64,000 bases of DNA from an uncultured Porphyromonas sp. (lineage in GTDB: Bacteria > Bacteroidota > Bacteroidia > Bacteroidales > Porphyromonadaceae). The notes beneath the pieces were generated by a model. It was not told the origin of the DNA. It searched no databases and saw only the letters and a list, made by a program, of their open reading frames with translations. The number at the start of each line of letters is the position of its first letter. Within the stretch, counting starts at the first letter, position 1. Below are positions 27,847 through 36,190 of the stretch, one piece after another. Position numbers and translations under genes: made by a program. The stretch spans positions 99,265 through 163,264 of the forward strand of contig NZ_CALIXW010000035.1 of NCBI RefSeq assembly GCF_938046015.1, in the 5' to 3' direction.

Positions 27847-27901
27847 TACACCTCTATACAACTCGTATAGGGGGACAGACATCAATAATCAAACAAAGTT
27901 T

Positions 27902-28324
27902 ATGAGCAAGTTCGTACAGGAATTCAAGGAATTCGCCCTCAAGGGCAATGTCATGGATATGGCAGTGGGTATCATCATCGGTGGTGCCTTCGGCAAGATC
28001 GTATCCTCGCTGGTCAATGACATCATCATGCCTCCCATCGGCCTCATCACGGGCAGCAACTTTGCTGACGCTAAGGCTATCCTGCGCCCTGCTGAGCTCG
28101 CTGCTGACGGCAGCGTAGTCAAGGAGGCTATCGAGCTGAACTGGGGGAACTTCGTCCAGACGACGGTAGACTTCTTCATCATCGCCCTCTCCATCTTCTG
28201 CATCATCAAGCTGATGAACAGCTTCCGCAAGAAGGAAGAAGAGGCTCCTGCAGCACCCGCTCCTACGCCTGAGGATATCGAGCTGCTTCGCGAGATCCGT
28301 GACGAGCTCAAGCGCCGCGGCTAG
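27902..28324 (+). CDS. mscL: Large-conductance mechanosensitive channel MscL
   Basis: The 140-residue protein begins with the classic amphipathic S1 helix (KFVQEFKEFALKGNVMDMAVG), has two membrane helices (about 18-45 and 78-105), and a C-terminal charged helix (IELLREIRDELKRR). The length and the GGAFGKIVSSLVNDIIMPP segment are standard. It opens under membrane tension to release solutes. The 3' end overlaps the next gene by 26 bp. Confidence 0.97.
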   Translation: MSKFVQEFKEFALKGNVMDMAVGIIIGGAFGKIVSSLVNDIIMPPIGLITGSNFADAKAILRPAELAADGSVVKEAIELNWGNFVQTTVDFFIIALSIFCIIKLMNSFRKKEEEAPAAPAPTPEDIELLREIRDELKRRG

Positions 28325-29405
28325 TCCTACAGCACGCCTCTGGGTCTTCAACGCTGGGGGAGAGGAGGCCCTGCGCCTCCCAGCTCAGCAGCACTATAGT
28401 CCCAGCCGAGAGGTGCGTCGCCTACGCTATGAGGCGACGCACCTCTTGCGTTTACTAGCAGCGCCAGGCGACTACCTCTATCTGCCCGCGCTGGAGGATA
28501 GCGCGGCGCGCCTTCTCGATCATGAGGGGGCGGAGCTGCCGAGTCCTCCCGAGGCGGGGACGGTACTGGAGGTCAAGCCCTGGGTGCTGGAGCCGCATAT
28601 CCTCAAGGAGCTGGCGGCAGCGCCCTGCCTAGCTCCTTATCGCCTCTTGCTACCCGAGCTGGATGCGCCCTACCTCCGCCTCGCGCATCGACGCGGCTGC
28701 GAGGCGCTGCTGGAGCGCTGCTGTCGTGAGCTCGGCTATCCCGAGGCACTACGGGCGCACTGGGTGGAGGCGGGGGCGGATCGTGCTGAGACCGAGCAGA
28801 GGCTCCTCGAGCTCTGGCAAGGGCTCGGCGCGGAGCAGGCGGCGGGCGCACGGCTCGTGCTCAAGCGTCCCTACAGCTCCTCGGGTCGCGGCGTGCAGCT
28901 CGTCTCGGCACAGCCTGAGGCGCGTGAGCTCGCCTCCGCTGTCGGCAGCTGCCAGCGGCTGGGCTCGGTGAGCCTCGAGCCCTACTGGCAGGTGGAGGCC
29001 AACTGGGCCCTAGAGTACGAGCGCCTCGCCTCGGGCGCGGTGCACTTCGTCGGCTACTCGCACTTCGTTACCTCCGAGCGTGGCGCCTATGCGGGGAATG
29101 TGCTCTGGACGCAGCAGCAGCTCGGGGAGCGGCTCGCAGCGCTTGTCCCCGAGCGGGAGCTGGCGGCACTCATCGCCCTGCATGAGGCCTACCTCGGTGA
29201 GCAGCTCGCGGGCTCGAGCTACGTCGGATATATAGGTATAGACCTCTTCGTCTACCGCTGTGGTGCGACACTTGCCCTACATCCCGCCGTGGAGATCAAC
29301 CTGCGCTGCACGATGGGGGTACTGGCGCACCGAGCTCAGCTGAGGGACTGGCCCGAGGGCAGTGAGGCGCTCTTCACCCTCGACTACGGGCACGGCGTGA
29401 GGTGA
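28299..29405 (+). CDS. ATP-grasp-like protein of unknown substrate
   Basis: 368 residues. The core LVLKRPYSSSGRGVQLV (ATP-binding glycine loop and lysine), LEPYWQ, YIGIDLFVY and VEINLRCTMG (the ATP-grasp metal-binding Glu/Asn) follow the order of ATP-grasp ligases. I recall the same motif set in uncharacterised Bacteroidota proteins. The start is GTG 28299, inside mscL in another frame (26-bp overlap); no later ATG precedes the conserved part. The N-terminal region has no close family known to me. It probably ligates an amino or carboxyl substrate, but nothing nearby identifies it. Confidence 0.75.
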   Translation: MTSSSAAASPTARLWVFNAGGEEALRLPAQQHYSPSREVRRLRYEATHLLRLLAAPGDYLYLPALEDSAARLLDHEGAELPSPPEAGTVLEVKPWVLEPHILKELAAAPCLAPYRLLLPELDAPYLRLAHRRGCEALLERCCRELGYPEALRAHWVEAGADRAETEQRLLELWQGLGAEQAAGARLVLKRPYSSSGRGVQLVSAQPEARELASAVGSCQRLGSVSLEPYWQVEANWALEYERLASGAVHFVGYSHFVTSERGAYAGNVLWTQQQLGERLAALVPERELAALIALHEAYLGEQLAGSSYVGYIGIDLFVYRCGATLALHPAVEINLRCTMGVLAHRAQLRDWPEGSEALFTLDYGHGVR

Positions 29406-29438
29406 TAGCAGAGGGGGAGCACGGTGCAGGCGCTTCAC

Positions 29439-29470
29439 TTGGACGCTCCTCGGATAAATACTTATCTTTG
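29439..29470 (+). promoter_or_regulatory. Promoter of the sialic-acid transporter unit
   Basis: TATCTTTG at 29463-29470 matches the -7 consensus and TTGG at 29439-29442 is a near match to the -33 box, with 20 bp between them. It lies 58 bp upstream of the MFS gene. Confidence 0.6.
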
Positions 29471-29528
29471 CCTTCGTATAGTGTAAATCAATCTGTTTTC
29501 ACCCGCTCACTAACTACTAAAGACACGC

Positions 29529-30782
29529 ATGTTTACCTCACTACGTAGCAAGAGCTATTACCCGTGGCTCGTCGTCGCCCTCCTCTGGGTCGTGGCGCTC
29601 CTGAACTATATGGACCGTCAGATGCTCAGCACGATGAAGGATGCGATGATGCTGGACATCACCGAGCTGCAGAGCGCGGAGAACTTCGGTATCCTCATGG
29701 CCATCTTCCTCTGGATCTATGGCTGCGTGAGCCCCTTCGCAGGAGCTATCTCTGACCGCGTCAACCGCAAGTGGCTCATCGTCGGGAGTATCTTCATCTG
29801 GTCGCTCGTGACCTTCCTCATGGGGGTGGCCAATGACTTCACCACGCTCAAGGTGCTACGTGCCCTGATGGGGGTTAGTGAGGCCCTCTACATCCCCGCA
29901 GGCCTCTCGCTCATCGCCGACTACCACGAGGGTAAGAGCCGCTCGCTGGCCGTAGGCATCCACATGACGGGGCTCTATATGGGGCAGGCTATTGGGGGCT
30001 TCGGCGCTACGCTCGCCTCGGCCTACAGCTGGCATACGACCTTCTTCACCTTCGGGATCATCGGGATGGTCTACGCTGGGGTACTGCTGCTCTTCCTGCA
30101 CGAGATGCCGAAGAAGGCGCCCGCTGCGGCTGCCCCCGCCAAGCCTGCCGAGGGCTTCACCCTTCGCAGCCTAGGACAGAGCTTCGCCTGGCTCTTCCAG
30201 AACGTCGCCTTCTGGGCTATCCTCATCTACTTCGCCGTCCCCAGTCTCCCCGGCTGGGCTACCAAGAACTGGCTGCCGACCCTCTTCTCCGAGAACCTCG
30301 GGATCGAGATGAGCGCCGCCGGCCCCCTCTCCACCATCACCATTGCAGCGGCCTCCTTCGTTGGGGTCCTCGTCGGGGGGACGCTCTCTGACCGCTGGGT
30401 CAAGCGCAACCTCCGCGGACGTATCTATACAGGCGCTATAGGGCTGGCGCTGACTGTGCCCTCGCTGATGCTGCTCGGCTACGGGCACTCCACGATCGCC
30501 GTCGTCGGGGCTGGGATCCTCTTCGGCGTAGGCTACGGGATGTTCGACGCGAACAATATGCCCATCCTCTGCCAGTTCGTCCCCTCGCGCCTACGCGCCA
30601 CGGCCTACGGCTTCATGAATATGATAGGCGTCTTCGCTGGGGCTGCAGTGACGCAGGTACTGGGTCGCTGGAAGGATGAGGGCAACCTCGGCTTCGGCTT
30701 CGTCCTCCTCGGGGGCATCGTCCTCGTGGCCCTGGCGATACAGCTCAGCCTCCTACGCCCCACCACGGACAACATGGAGTAG
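29529..30782 (+). CDS. MFS transporter, probable sialic acid or acidic sugar importer
   Basis: 417 residues with about 12 membrane helices. LNYMDRQMLSTM at the end of helix 1, and SDRVNRK in the loop between helices 2 and 3, place it in the anion:cation symporter branch of MFS. Helix 6 is followed by a short Ala/Pro-rich cytoplasmic loop. The next two genes encode a YhcH/NanQ protein and a NanM-type mutarotase, both linked to N-acetylneuraminate, so I infer a NanT-like role. Substrate is not provable from the sequence. Confidence 0.85.
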   Translation: MFTSLRSKSYYPWLVVALLWVVALLNYMDRQMLSTMKDAMMLDITELQSAENFGILMAIFLWIYGCVSPFAGAISDRVNRKWLIVGSIFIWSLVTFLMGVANDFTTLKVLRALMGVSEALYIPAGLSLIADYHEGKSRSLAVGIHMTGLYMGQAIGGFGATLASAYSWHTTFFTFGIIGMVYAGVLLLFLHEMPKKAPAAAAPAKPAEGFTLRSLGQSFAWLFQNVAFWAILIYFAVPSLPGWATKNWLPTLFSENLGIEMSAAGPLSTITIAAASFVGVLVGGTLSDRWVKRNLRGRIYTGAIGLALTVPSLMLLGYGHSTIAVVGAGILFGVGYGMFDANNMPILCQFVPSRLRATAYGFMNMIGVFAGAAVTQVLGRWKDEGNLGFGFVLLGGIVLVALAIQLSLLRPTTDNME

Positions 30783-30824
30783 CCGCCTCGCTCCTCCTAT
30801 ACATTATATATACACCCTACGATC

Positions 30825-31274
30825 ATGGTACTAGGTACACTCAAGGATAGCGCCCGCTACGAGGCGCTCCACCCCCTCTTCGCACGCGTCTTCGCCTACA
30901 TCAAGGAGCACGACCTGCTGCACGCCGAGCTCGGGCGCATCGAGCTGGAGGGCGACACGCTCTTCATCAACAACGTCGAGCCCGCGACCGTCCTCCAGGC
31001 CGACCAGCCGCTGGAGGCCCATCAGGCCTACCTCGATATCCATGTCCTCCTGGAGGGACGTGAGCGCATCGGCTGGCGCAGCACCGACAGCTGCGAGCGC
31101 CCACGTGCGGCCTTCGACGTGGAGAATGACTTCGTCCTCTACGACGACGCCCCCACGAGCTACGTCGACCTCCAGCCTGGGGACTTCGCCATCGTCTACC
31201 CCGAGGACGCCCATGCGCCGCTGATCGGGCAGGGCGAGAAGATCCGCAAGCTCATCATCAAGGCGCGTGTCTAG
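30825..31274 (+). CDS. YhcH/YjgK/YiaL family protein (NanQ-type anomerase)
   Basis: The 149-residue cupin-like protein carries the family metal and active-site motif LEAHQAYLDIH (E64, H66, H73) and YPEDAHAP with H130. E. coli YhcH (NanQ) interconverts N-acetylneuraminate anomers. It sits 42 bp after the MFS gene and its last 8 bp overlap the mutarotase start, which points to a sugar-import module. It could instead act on another acidic sugar. Confidence 0.9.
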   Translation: MVLGTLKDSARYEALHPLFARVFAYIKEHDLLHAELGRIELEGDTLFINNVEPATVLQADQPLEAHQAYLDIHVLLEGRERIGWRSTDSCERPRAAFDVENDFVLYDDAPTSYVDLQPGDFAIVYPEDAHAPLIGQGEKIRKLIIKARV

Positions 31275-32451
31275 CCGCTCGCGCCTACCCCTCGTGCTCC
31301 CGCTCCTCCTCGGGGTGCTCCTCTTCGGCTCCTGTAGCCCGAGGCTACGCGCGCCGAGGCTGAGCTATAGGGAGCTGCCGAGCCGCTTCGGTGACCCTGC
31401 CTACGACAGCCTCGGCGTGTCGGCAGCAGCAGCGGGGCGACTGGGGGGGCTGCTCTTCTTCGCAGGCGGGGCGAACTTCCCCGAGCGTCCTGCGGCCGAG
31501 GGCGGAGCCAAGCGCCTCTACCGCCAGGCCTTCCTCGGCGAGCTCCACGGCACGGAGCTGCGCTGGCGCCCGACGACGGCGCTGCCTCGTCCCCTGGCCT
31601 ACGGGCTGAGCCTCCAGACGGCCGACACGCTCTTCCTCCTGGGCGGACAGAGCCCCGAGGGGCCGCGTCGCGAGGTCTATGCCCTGAGCCTCGAGGGAGG
31701 GGAGGTGCGCTATCGAGAGCTTCCTCCGCTTCCCTTCACGCTCGACAATGCGGCGGGTGCTGCCTCGGGGAGCTACCTTTATGTAGTCGGGGGCAACCAA
31801 GATGGACGGCCCTCCAGAGCCGTATGGCGCTACGACCGCTCGGCGCCCGAGCGTGGCTGGCAGCGCTTCGCGGATCTGCCCGACCCCGAGGGCTACGTGC
31901 AGCCTGTGGCGACTATGCAGGGCGACACGCTCTGGGTCGGCGGAGGCTTCACCCCAGGTAGCCCCACGCGCCCAGCACGGGTACAGCAGGGGCTATACCG
32001 CCTCATCACCTCGCACCCCGAGCTGGGCTGGCGCGGCTACTACCGTAGTGTGCCGTCCAACGAGCATTCGGGCGGCTTGCTCTTCCCCTGGGGAAGGGTA
32101 CTTGTCGGGGCAGGTGGCGTCGATCGTGAGGTCTTCACTGCAGCCCTTGAGCGCATTCGGCTCCTAGCGCTCCCCAGCTCGGGGCTATCCCCCGAGGAGC
32201 GGGCGCGCATAGAGACTGAGCAGGCGGGCTATCTGCGCCACCCTAAGGAGTGGTACCGCTTCGAGCGCTTGCTCAGCTTTTTTGACCCCAAGGCGGGGCG
32301 CTGGCTCCCCAGCCGCGTCTCGGACGAGCGCTTTGCTCGCGCCGGCGCCACGCTCCTCGTCTACAGCCCCCAGTGCGTCCTCCTGATGCAGGGCGAGCAG
32401 ATGCCTGGCGTGCGTACGCACCAGATCATCTGCCTCGAGGCTAAGCCCTAG
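31267..32451 (+). CDS. Cyclically permuted mutarotase (NanM-like kelch propeller lipoprotein)
   Basis: 394 residues from GTG 31267. A lipobox (LLFGSC, Cys23) predicts a lipoprotein. The motif FFAGGANFPE is the hallmark of the cyclically permuted NanM-like mutarotases, followed by kelch repeats LFLLGGQS, LYVVGGNQDG and LWVGGGF. NanM catalyses alpha/beta anomer conversion of N-acetylneuraminate in the periplasm. The GTG start overlaps the preceding stop codon by 8 bp. The lipid anchor would place it at the outer or inner membrane facing the periplasm. Confidence 0.9.
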   Translation: MSSRSRLPLVLPLLLGVLLFGSCSPRLRAPRLSYRELPSRFGDPAYDSLGVSAAAAGRLGGLLFFAGGANFPERPAAEGGAKRLYRQAFLGELHGTELRWRPTTALPRPLAYGLSLQTADTLFLLGGQSPEGPRREVYALSLEGGEVRYRELPPLPFTLDNAAGAASGSYLYVVGGNQDGRPSRAVWRYDRSAPERGWQRFADLPDPEGYVQPVATMQGDTLWVGGGFTPGSPTRPARVQQGLYRLITSHPELGWRGYYRSVPSNEHSGGLLFPWGRVLVGAGGVDREVFTAALERIRLLALPSSGLSPEERARIETEQAGYLRHPKEWYRFERLLSFFDPKAGRWLPSRVSDERFARAGATLLVYSPQCVLLMQGEQMPGVRTHQIICLEAKP

Positions 32452-32513
32452 CCTCTGCAAGGACGAGCACCCAGCATTCGCTACTATTCACCTTAAATAA
32501 TCGAACAGACGTA

Positions 32514-33695
32514 ATGAACAAGAATCAATGGCTCCGCGTCGGGCTCCTAGCGCTGGCTGTAGCCACCGCGCTGCCCGCCGTGGCTCAGCGCCGCAAGAAG
32601 GCCGCCGTACGTCCCGAGGCTCGTGCCGTGGTCGCCAGCCCAGTGTCCCACCAGCCCGGGCGCTACCTCATCCTCGGCTCCGTGCCCGAGAAGCACAACG
32701 GCCAGTGGATCTATCTCTATACTAAGGGATCGATGAAAGAACAGGCCGCCGACAGCGCCAAGATCGAGGGGGGTAAGTTTACCTTCGATCGCTCCGTAGC
32801 TGAGGATGGCTTCGCGGGACAGCTCTACCTGCCTATGACCTATGCCCTTCCCTTCATCGTAGAGGAGGGTGTGATCCAGGTGCCCATGAACGGCCCGCAC
32901 GCTAAGGGCGCGCCGCTCAACGACGAGCGCGCCAAGCTCAGCAAGGAAATCGAGGACTATGCCGATGGCTTCCTCGGGCGCTACAAGGCTGCCCGCAAGG
33001 ACACCACGCTCACCCCTGACGAGCGCGACGCCAAGTGCGGGGCTATCCTCAACGAGCTCTACAGCGGCCTCGAGCCTCGTCTCCTGGCTGTCCTCGATAT
33101 GCACAAGGACGACGGGCTCGGCTTCTACGCCTTGACTGAACTCATGCGCGGCCCCAGTGTCGACCTCGCCAAGGCCGAGAGCTACGTCTCCCGCGCTGGT
33201 AAGGCCGTGCAGCAGGACCGCCGTGTGCAGGAGTACCTCGACAGCCGTCGCAAGCTCGAGGCCACGCAGCCCGGGGCGATGTTCCAGGACTTCAAGGGCC
33301 TCAGCGACGACCAGAAGGAGGTGCGCCTCAGCGACTATGTCGGTAAGGGGCACTACACGCTGGTCGACTTCTGGGCCTCCTGGTGCGGCCCCTGCCGTGC
33401 TGAGATGCCCCACCTCAAGAAGGCGCTGGAGGTATACGGCCCCAAGGGGCTCCAGGTCCTCGGCATCGCTGTCTGGGATAAGATGGAGGACCATCTCAAG
33501 GCTGTTCAGGAGCTGAAGCTGCCTTGGCCCCAGATCTTCAACAAGGAGGAGGCTACCGACCTCTACGGCATCAGCGGTATCCCTCAGCTCATCCTCTTCG
33601 CTCCTGACGGCAAGATCGTAGCCCGCGACCTGCGTGGTGCGAAGATCGCCAAGACGCTCGACGAGATCCTCAAGACGACGGGGGGCAAGCTCTAG
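32514..33695 (+). CDS. Periplasmic thioredoxin-fold protein (DUF4369 + TlpA-like)
   Basis: 393 residues: signal peptide (ending near ALPAVAQ), a DUF4369-like N-terminal domain (about 45-130: YLILGSVPEKHNGQWIYLY), a helical middle, and a C-terminal TlpA/AhpC-TSA domain with FWASWCGPC (active CxxC), the GIPQ cis-proline and DLRG. It should reduce or isomerise disulfides in the periplasm. It ends at a strong terminator, and the 62-bp gap from the mutarotase leaves cotranscription open. Confidence 0.9.
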   Translation: MNKNQWLRVGLLALAVATALPAVAQRRKKAAVRPEARAVVASPVSHQPGRYLILGSVPEKHNGQWIYLYTKGSMKEQAADSAKIEGGKFTFDRSVAEDGFAGQLYLPMTYALPFIVEEGVIQVPMNGPHAKGAPLNDERAKLSKEIEDYADGFLGRYKAARKDTTLTPDERDAKCGAILNELYSGLEPRLLAVLDMHKDDGLGFYALTELMRGPSVDLAKAESYVSRAGKAVQQDRRVQEYLDSRRKLEATQPGAMFQDFKGLSDDQKEVRLSDYVGKGHYTLVDFWASWCGPCRAEMPHLKKALEVYGPKGLQVLGIAVWDKMEDHLKAVQELKLPWPQIFNKEEATDLYGISGIPQLILFAPDGKIVARDLRGAKIAKTLDEILKTTGGKL

Positions 33696-33723
33696 CCCCG
33701 CCCCCTCCTCCCCAAGCCAAGGA

Positions 33724-33770
33724 GCCCGCCCCCACCTAGCCTCAGCGCTACGTGGGGGCGGGCCCGTTTT
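33724..33770 (+). terminator. Terminator after the thioredoxin-fold gene
   Basis: A perfect 12-bp stem (GCCCGCCCCCAC with its complement, 33724-33735 and 33752-33763) is followed by CCGTTTTG. Confidence 0.85.
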
Positions 33771-33816
33771 GTCTAGCCCTATCTTTTAGCCTCCTATCTG
33801 CTCCTCTTCCCCCTCC

Positions 33817-33898
33817 TGACCGCTATCCCTCAGCTTGCTGACCGATATTCCTCAGTCGCTTGACTGACGACCCTCAGTGCGCTGACTGATATCCCTCG
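33817..33898. repeat. Four-unit 22-bp palindrome array E
   Basis: Units start at 33817, 33839, 33861 and 33883 (all 22 bp apart): TGACCG-CTAT-CCCTCA, TGACCG-ATAT-TCCTCA, TGACTG-ACGA-CCCTCA and TGACTG-ATAT-CCCTCG. A degenerate fifth copy may start at 33906. It lies in the convergent 477-bp gap between two terminators; I see no gene there. Confidence 0.8.
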
Positions 33899-34115
33899 GG
33901 AGGGCTCACTGATGTTTCTTAGCTTTGTGATGGCTTTCCTGTACGGAGCTCGCACCTTGATTTGGCTTCGTCGCCGTACAGCTTGCTGAGCTTGGACTTG
34001 CTAAGCTCGCCGAAGTGGGGTGTGTCTAGAAGAGCAGCAGAAAGGCAACGTAAACGACTCCTTTCCTTAGGCTGAGTAGCATTATGCAGCTAAGGAAGGG
34101 GGCTCTGAAGAAATG

Positions 34116-34144
34116 AAAAAGGCGCTCACTACGAGCGCCTTTTT
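34116..34144. terminator. Terminator of the mnmE operon
   Basis: A 12-bp perfect stem (AAAAAGGCGCTC and complement) with a short loop has a T tract on both strands, so it terminates the minus-strand operon and can also stop plus-strand read-through. Confidence 0.9.
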
Positions 34145-34172
34145 CGTTTGGGCCATGTGTGTTAGCAAGCTC

Positions 34173-35732
34173 TTACTTGCCGATGCAGAAGTGGGCGAAG
34201 ATGTGGTGGAGGACGGCGTCACTGGTGATCTCGCCGCCAGTGACTTCGCCGAGGGCGCTGATGGCGAGGCGAAGGTCGGGGGCTAGGAGGTCGGTCGGGA
34301 GGCCTTCGGCGAGGCCTTGACGAACGAGCGCCAGCTGTGCGGCGGCTTGCTTGAGGAGGGCGTGGTGACGGGCGTTGCTCACTACGAGCGAGGATGGGCT
34401 GAGCTCGGGGAGGGCGAGGCGCGTCACGAGGGCCTTGCGCAGCTCGGGGAGTCCGCTGCCCGTGCGTGCCGCTAGCGGGAGGACGGGGATGTCGGCGCTG
34501 AGCTTGAGGAGCTGCGGCAGCTGGCTGAGGAGCTGGTCTAGTTCGGTGGGCGCGAGGAGGTCTACCTTATTCAGTAGGACGATAAGGCGCGCGGGGGCGA
34601 GGCGCTGGCGGAGCTGCTGCACTTCGGCCAGGTAGTCCGCTGGCTCCTGTAGCTCGGGGGCGTAGGGCTGCTGCAGTTCACTGGGGCAGCCCTTGTCGTT
34701 GGTTTTGGTGGGGGGCTTGGGCTGGTCAGCGCAGTCGCCTGGGGAGGCGGGACGAGAGGAGGATAAGTGCTGGGAGGCGGCAGGGGAGAGGGCCGGGAGT
34801 AGGCGGGAGGCATCGAGGACGAGGAGGATAAGGCTGGCCTCATCAATCCGGGCGTAGCTGCGCTCGATGCCGAGGGCTTCGATCTGATCGGCCGTGTGGC
34901 GTAGCCCTGCCGTGTCGATGAAGCGGAAGAGCAGACCATCGACGTTCATCACCTCCTCCACCGTGTCGCGCGTCGTGCCGTGGATGTCGCTGACGATGGC
35001 ACGCTCCTCACCGAGTAGGGCGTTGAGGAGGGTGCTCTTGCCCACGTTGGTCGCGCCCGCCAGCGCTACGGGGATACCCTTCTTGATGGCATTGCCGAGG
35101 CGGAAGCTCTCCACGAGGCTCTGGATCTTCGTCTCCAGCTCTTGGCTCAGGCTCAGGAGCTCGCTGCGGTCGGCGAAGGTGACGTCCTCCTCGCTGAAGT
35201 CCAGCTCGAGCTCCATCAGCGCCGTCAGCTGAATGAGACGCTCGCGGAGCTGGGCGAACTCGCGGCTGTAGCCGCCGCGCATCTGCGTGAGGGCCATACG
35301 GTGCTGCGCGGCGCTCTCGGAGGCGATGAGGTCGGCCACGGCTTCGGCACGGCTAAGGTCCATCTTGCCGTTGAGGTAGGCACGGCGGGTGTATTCGCCT
35401 GGCTCAGCCATGCGGCAGCCTTGGTCGGTCAGCGCCTCGAGGAGCGCCTGCTGGATATAGAGCGAGCCATGGCAGGCGATCTCCACCACGTCCTCGCCCG
35501 TGTAGCTGTGTGGGGCGTAGAAGCAGGTGACGAGCACCTCGTCGAGGAGCTTCCCCTCGTGGACGATGCGGCCGAAGTAGGCGTAGCGATCCTTCGCCCG
35601 CTCGAGCGTGGTGAGCTGGCGGCAGTGGAAGATCTGATCGACGATGCCGCGGGCTTCGCTGCCCGAGACGCGGATGAGGGCGACGCCGCCGACACCAGGG
35701 GCGGTGGCTACGGCGCAGATCGTATCGCTCAT
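34173..35732 (-). CDS. mnmE: tRNA modification GTPase MnmE with an inserted Pro/Ser-rich loop in the G domain
   Basis: 519 residues from MSDTICAVATAPG (a further ATG six codons upstream exists). It has the N-terminal folate-binding domain, the helical domain, a G domain with GATNVGKST, DTAGLRHT and LNKVDL, and the C-terminal FCIGK needed for tRNA U34 cmnm5 modification with MnmG. It is about 60 residues longer than usual. The surplus is a low-complexity segment at about 313-365 (SSSRPASPGDC and beyond) between the VLDASR strand and the helix preceding LNKVDL. It is the last gene of the minus-strand operon. Confidence 0.95.
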   Translation of the reverse strand: MSDTICAVATAPGVGGVALIRVSGSEARGIVDQIFHCRQLTTLERAKDRYAYFGRIVHEGKLLDEVLVTCFYAPHSYTGEDVVEIACHGSLYIQQALLEALTDQGCRMAEPGEYTRRAYLNGKMDLSRAEAVADLIASESAAQHRMALTQMRGGYSREFAQLRERLIQLTALMELELDFSEEDVTFADRSELLSLSQELETKIQSLVESFRLGNAIKKGIPVALAGATNVGKSTLLNALLGEERAIVSDIHGTTRDTVEEVMNVDGLLFRFIDTAGLRHTADQIEALGIERSYARIDEASLILLVLDASRLLPALSPAASQHLSSSRPASPGDCADQPKPPTKTNDKGCPSELQQPYAPELQEPADYLAEVQQLRQRLAPARLIVLLNKVDLLAPTELDQLLSQLPQLLKLSADIPVLPLAARTGSGLPELRKALVTRLALPELSPSSLVVSNARHHALLKQAAAQLALVRQGLAEGLPTDLLAPDLRLAISALGEVTGGEITSDAVLHHIFAHFCIGK

Positions 35733-35787
35733 TAGCGGGGTATAGCTCATAGGAGGAGGGAGAGTAGAGGAGAGAGACGTAAGGGGG

Positions 35788-36186
35788 CTAGTCGAGGAGC
35801 GGTACGCCGAGCTCGGCTAGCCCTTGCTGTAGGTAGGGGCGGGTGCAGTCCTTCGGCTTGAGGATGGTCCCGTCCCAGGTGATGAGGTCGATGTCGATGG
35901 GTATGCGCTCGGGATGCGCTTGGCGCTGCTCGGGCGTGCGGCCAGCCCGCTGCTCTAGGGCCTTCAGAAGGCGCTGCAGTTCGTCGAGCTCCAGCGCGGT
36001 ATAGCCTAGGAGGACGACATCGGTGAAGGGGGCGGAGGAGAGGGGAAAGTCCACGGGGCTGGAGCTGCGCGGGGTAGAGCTCCGAAGCTCTAGCGGCAAG
36101 GCTGCCAGCTGCTCCAGCGTCCAGGCGATACGCTCGCTGGGGCGGTCGTTGCTCCCGAGGGTGAGGACAAAGCGGTGGCGTCGCAT
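35788..36186 (-). CDS. folK: Short HPPK (folate pyrophosphokinase)-like protein
   Basis: The 132-residue protein starts with LTLGSNDRPSERI and has FTDVVLLGYTALELDELQRLLKALEQ and the metal-binding PIDIDLI (DxD), which are HPPK hallmarks. HPPK transfers pyrophosphate from ATP to 6-hydroxymethyl-dihydropterin. It is about 30 residues shorter than E. coli FolK and lacks the RWGPR stretch before the DxD. It begins 4 bp after the DAHP synthase gene. Activity is likely but unproven. Confidence 0.8.
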   Translation of the reverse strand: MRRHRFVLTLGSNDRPSERIAWTLEQLAALPLELRSSTPRSSSPVDFPLSSAPFTDVVLLGYTALELDELQRLLKALEQRAGRTPEQRQAHPERIPIDIDLITWDGTILKPKDCTRPYLQQGLAELGVPLLD

Positions 36187-36190
36187 GGCC

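Noticed and set aside
33938..34098. Small inverted repeats near CTGTACGG and CCTTAGGCTG in the gap after array E
   Set aside because: The arms are short with bulges and sit between two strong terminators; no function is supported.
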